From an uncultured Ruminococcus sp. (GTDB taxonomy: Bacteria; Bacillota; Clostridia; Oscillospirales; CAG-272): a stretch of DNA of 16,063 nucleotides. The DNA is taken from positions 1-16,063 of the forward strand of contig CACXCL010000172.1 in the NCBI GenBank assembly GCA_902766115.1. Direction: 5' to 3'. Position numbers and translations under genes: made by a program. Below, one piece after another: positions 13,317-16,063 of the stretch. The notes under the pieces are model-generated. The model was not told the DNA's origin and ran no database searches. It saw only the letters and a program-made list of their open reading frames with translations. Every line of letters starts with the position of its first letter. Positions within the stretch are counted from its first letter, which is position 1.

Positions 13317-13859
13317 TCACCGTGTCAGATACCTCATGAGTATCATGGCTACCTGTGCCCGTGTGGCATTGCCCTTGGGATCGAGATAATTCTTTCCGCC
13401 GATCTTCGTTCCGGAAATGAGACCCTCGGCGACTGCCCAGGACATCGGTTTCTTCGCATATTTGCTGACCTTCGAGCTGTCGGGGAATGAGGTGATATCA
13501 ACCGTCGCGGCAGTATCCTGACCCTTGAATTCGGCGTAACGGTAGAAGATCGCCGCGATCTGTTCTCGTGTGATGGACTGATCCGGTGAGAAGGTTGTGA
13601 CTGAAGTACCGTTGACGATGTTGTTTTCGTACGCCCAGGCGACGGATTCTCTATACCATTTCGCCTTAAGATCGACAAACGGAGACGTTCCCTTCGGCGC
13701 GGGGGAACCCTCGGCGCGCCACAGCACGGTGACGAGCATCGCGCGGCTCATATCGGCGTCCGGAGCGAAGGTGTCGGCGGTCATCCCGTTCATCAGTTCA
13801 TAGGTATATACGTAGTTTATCGCTTCGGTGTACCACTTTTTCGGAAGTACGTCCTTAAA
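13317..13859 (-). other. Triple SLH cell-wall anchoring region
   Basis: Three S-layer homology modules occupy the C-terminus of the surface protein. Each begins with an F.D motif (FKDVLPKKWY at 724, FVDLKAKWY at 784, FPDSSKVSKY at 848), is followed by an A..W/YAxxxxI/LxxG helix and turn, and ends near the SRAM/TREQ/TRAQ tetrad. The third ends at the protein's last residue. Confidence 0.9.
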
Positions 13860-16028
13860 GATCTTCGTCGTGTCGATAAGATCTCTGCCCGTTTTGGGGA
13901 TGACCTCGGTCCTGGTCTCCCCGCAGCGAACGCAGGTATAGGTCATCACGCCGTCATTCGAATCGGTGGCGGGCGTTGTGACAACGCCGCCGTCCCAATC
14001 GTGTCCCAACGGATCGGTGTAGTCGCCGACGTAGCTGTCGCCGCAGCGCACACAGGTGTATGTGGTATAACCCTGTTCGGTGCACGTGGGACCGGTCGTC
14101 GCCGTCTGATAGTCATGGCCGAGGGCGTCGGTATATGTATCGACGTAACTGTCATGACAGCGCGGGCAGGTATGAGTCGTATATCCTTGCTCCGTACACG
14201 TGGGATCCGTCACCACGGCCTCGTAATCGTGACCGAGCGGATCGACGGTACGGCTTTCCTCCTCGCCGCAGCGGACGCAAGTTCTCGTCTGAGAGCCCGC
14301 CTCCGTGCATGTGGGTCCTGCCGTCTCTGTCCACTCGCCCCAGTCATGTCCGAGGGCGTCGGTGTAATCGTCAACATAGCTGTCGCCGCATTCCGAGCAG
14401 GTATAAGTGGTATAGCCCTGTTCCGTACAGGTGGGTTCTGTCACGACTGCAACGTAATCATGGACGTGCTCCGGTTCATTAAGTCTGACGGAGACGAAGT
14501 AGTAGGGGTCGCCGCCGTTCACCGTGGAGGTGCTGTGGAACATGATGTCAGCCACGCCGTCGATCTCGGAGAGGCACCTTGAATTCGCTATAATGGGGAT
14601 CTTCGCCGACGGGATCGTGTTCCCGTCAGCGTCGGTCAGCGTCAGAGGACCGACGACTTTCGTGAAGTTCTTTCCGTCGTCGGCGGGAGAAGACCAGATC
14701 TCAAGGGTCGCGACGCTTTCCTTCGTCAACGTGAAGATATAGTACTTTCCGTCGGATCCCTGGGTCATTGCGAATCCGTTTGACCCTCTGTACGTCTTGG
14801 TCCCGTTCTTCGGGAGAAGAGTCGTGGGGATCAGCTTATGGTAAAGCTGTTCTCCGGCGAGGGTATAGATGTCGTGGAACACGGAATTGATGCTCGTATT
14901 GCCCGCCTCGTTGGTGTAGATTATATGGAGCCTGTTCTGATCGTCGAGATACGTGCATCCGCCGTCGCCGTAATGTCTCGTCTTATCGACGCGGTTCTTG
15001 CCGGTGTTTTTGTAGCCCTCAGGCGTGTACTGGGGCTCGAAAACGGTCGTTATATCAATGTGATCCACATTGGGATCGGCGACGTGCATCAGATAGACGG
15101 CGTCGAACACGTATCCGCTGGTGGTGGAGAAGTTGACTCCGAGAGACTCGACGAGAGACGATACGGGAGCGTCCCGCTCGATAACGAAGGTGAATCCTCC
15201 CTCACCGTCAACGTAGCCGTTGATATAGCAGTATCTCTGGGGGATCTGTACCGTGTGGCACTCAGGGTCCCAGGTCTTCGATTCGATGTCGTAGATGAAC
15301 CACGCCATGTATCCGGGCGCCTCGCCGCCGCAGGCGAGTGCGTAAAGCTTGCCGTGGGCTTTGTCGAGGATCGGCATGGTGTAGCCGTAGCCGTGGTCTT
15401 CGTAGGGCGTCGTCTCAAAATCGAAAACGGAAGGAGCCTCGGGAGCGGTGACGGTGTCCGTCGCCTCGTCGATCTCGTAAACGGAGAGAGCCACGGCGTT
15501 GGTGAAATCGTCGGTACCCATGGTCTCAAAATACCTGTCGGGATCGCCGCAGATGATGGTCACGTAGAGCTTGCCGTCGCCAGCGTTGATGATGTTCGGG
15601 GTACAGCTTCCGTTGGACTTCGGAAAATCGTCCGTGAAGATCACGCGGAAGCCGTCCGCGGTGACCTTGATGATGGAGAACGTGGCGATGCCGTTGTCCC
15701 AACTCTCGTGCTCGTCGTCTTTATCCCTGAGGCCGGAGATATACGTGGCGTACGTACCGTACTCTGTGTGCACGATACGCATTTCGTGCCCGCCGTGGGA
15801 GCCGACACCCGAAACAGCGGTGATCGGCACGCCGTTTTCCTCAAACATTCCGGCGTAGGAGACGGAGATCCCGGTCGCCTCGTCAGAATAGAGAGTCCCG
15901 ATGTTTTCGGGAGTCGGTGCGTCTGCGTTTTCCGCGACGGCGACCGTCGGGAAAAACGTCAGGGCGGAGAGGGCGAAAACCGCCGCAAGGATCAAAGAAA
16001 GGATCCTTTCCGAAAACAATGATTTCAT
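13317..16028 (-). CDS. Secreted surface protein: beta-propeller-like domain, five Cys-rich repeats, three SLH domains
   Basis: The 903 residues start with a Sec signal peptide (about 1-32, likely cut after AVA). Residues about 33-520 are beta-strand-rich and aromatic. They have blade-like stretches such as DDQNRLHIIYTNEAG and GSDGKYYIFTLTKES, which suggest a sialidase/BNR-style propeller; no catalytic motif was recognised. Residues 521-714 hold five tandem repeats of about 39 residues, of the form PTCTEQGYTTYTCxxCGDSY ... LGHDY. Residues 724-773, 784-833 and 848-903 are three S-layer homology domains with the signature tetrads SRAM, TREQ and TRAQ. In the family these bind pyruvylated secondary cell-wall polymer and hold the protein on the cell surface. 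The start at 16028 has an excellent AAGGAGG site 7 nt upstream. The promoter lies beyond the window. The likely role is a cell-wall-anchored adhesin or glycan-binding protein; an enzyme cannot be excluded. Confidence 0.92.
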   Translation of the reverse strand: MKSLFSERILSLILAAVFALSALTFFPTVAVAENADAPTPENIGTLYSDEATGISVSYAGMFEENGVPITAVSGVGSHGGHEMRIVHTEYGTYATYISGLRDKDDEHESWDNGIATFSIIKVTADGFRVIFTDDFPKSNGSCTPNIINAGDGKLYVTIICGDPDRYFETMGTDDFTNAVALSVYEIDEATDTVTAPEAPSVFDFETTPYEDHGYGYTMPILDKAHGKLYALACGGEAPGYMAWFIYDIESKTWDPECHTVQIPQRYCYINGYVDGEGGFTFVIERDAPVSSLVESLGVNFSTTSGYVFDAVYLMHVADPNVDHIDITTVFEPQYTPEGYKNTGKNRVDKTRHYGDGGCTYLDDQNRLHIIYTNEAGNTSINSVFHDIYTLAGEQLYHKLIPTTLLPKNGTKTYRGSNGFAMTQGSDGKYYIFTLTKESVATLEIWSSPADDGKNFTKVVGPLTLTDADGNTIPSAKIPIIANSRCLSEIDGVADIMFHSTSTVNGGDPYYFVSVRLNEPEHVHDYVAVVTEPTCTEQGYTTYTCSECGDSYVDDYTDALGHDWGEWTETAGPTCTEAGSQTRTCVRCGEEESRTVDPLGHDYEAVVTDPTCTEQGYTTHTCPRCHDSYVDTYTDALGHDYQTATTGPTCTEQGYTTYTCVRCGDSYVGDYTDPLGHDWDGGVVTTPATDSNDGVMTYTCVRCGETRTEVIPKTGRDLIDTTKIFKDVLPKKWYTEAINYVYTYELMNGMTADTFAPDADMSRAMLVTVLWRAEGSPAPKGTSPFVDLKAKWYRESVAWAYENNIVNGTSVTTFSPDQSITREQIAAIFYRYAEFKGQDTAATVDITSFPDSSKVSKYAKKPMSWAVAEGLISGTKIGGKNYLDPKGNATRAQVAMILMRYLTR
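13887..14468 (-). repeat. Five tandem Cys-containing protein repeats (about 39 aa each)
   Basis: Repeats 1, 3 and 4 are nearly the same at protein level (PTCTEQGYTTYTC..C.DSYV.DYTD.LGHD). Repeat 2 diverges (PTCTEAGSQTRTCVRCGEEE), and repeat 5 lacks the first Cys (ATDSNDGVMTYTCVRCGET). Each full unit has Cys-x9-Cys-x2-Cys and a trailing GHD, giving possible metal-binding or disulfide knots. DNA copies differ at many third positions, so the duplication is not recent. Such repeats often act as stalks between a head domain and a wall anchor. Confidence 0.88.
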
Positions 16029-16063
16029 ACTGCTTCCTCCTTAAGCAAATTCAAATTTCGTTC

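Noticed and set aside
13890..14480. Tandem repeats suggesting a CRISPR-like or satellite array
   Set aside because: The period is about 117 bp, in frame within a coding sequence, with diverged DNA copies and conserved Cys/Gly residues. It is a protein repeat.
14838..16022. Plus-strand open frame of 394 residues antisense to the SLH protein gene
   Set aside because: The product is a low-complexity Val/Asp/Arg/Gly shadow of the opposite strand. The minus frame has a signal peptide, SLH domains and a strong ribosome site.

Overview
The window reads as ordinary chromosomal DNA of a low-to-mid GC Bacillota, most likely an anaerobic, spore-forming member of the Clostridia. The clues are a PdaA-type muramic delta-lactam deacetylase (spore cortex), a SecA with a C-terminal zinc-binding tail, a DNA polymerase I whose proofreading motifs are lost, a secreted protein with Cys-rich repeats and three SLH domains, and strong AGGAGG-like ribosome binding sites. 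No mobile element, CRISPR array, tRNA or rRNA was seen. Genes are tightly packed and no gene-free stretch exceeds 200 bases.

Layout. Positions 20-793 (minus): pdaA-like deacetylase. Positions 794-978: divergent intergenic region with a good extended -10 promoter reading rightward. Positions 979-2151 (plus): NAD-type malic enzyme. It converges on a four-gene minus-strand operon (8272 down to 2196) and shares a bidirectional terminator at 2163-2205 with it. That operon is secA, a 6-TM membrane protein, a ~12-TM membrane protein and glycerate kinase. Its genes are separated by 1 nt or overlap by ATGA, so translational coupling is likely. Positions 8273-8386: divergent region with a near-consensus promoter for trmL (plus, 8387-8917). 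trmL overlaps the convergent cardiolipin synthase gene (minus, 8876-10408) by 42 nt. Positions 10409-10586: back-to-back promoters for cls and polA that share one AT-rich core. Positions 10587-13124 (plus): polA. A second bidirectional terminator (13147-13181) separates polA from a minus-strand pair: a 903-residue SLH surface protein (13317-16028) and a 33-residue membrane peptide just after it (13187-13288).

How the genes fit together. Most are housekeeping: protein export (SecA), membrane lipid synthesis (Cls), DNA replication and repair (PolA), tRNA wobble methylation (TrmL), and central carbon metabolism around pyruvate and phosphoglycerate (malic enzyme, glycerate kinase). The accessory interest lies in two places. 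One is the pair of uncharacterised membrane proteins coupled to secA: they share a gapless N-terminal match, and the larger looks like a doubled version of the smaller. The other is the SLH protein with its tiny co-transcribed partner. I see no clear-cut new defence or mobile system here.
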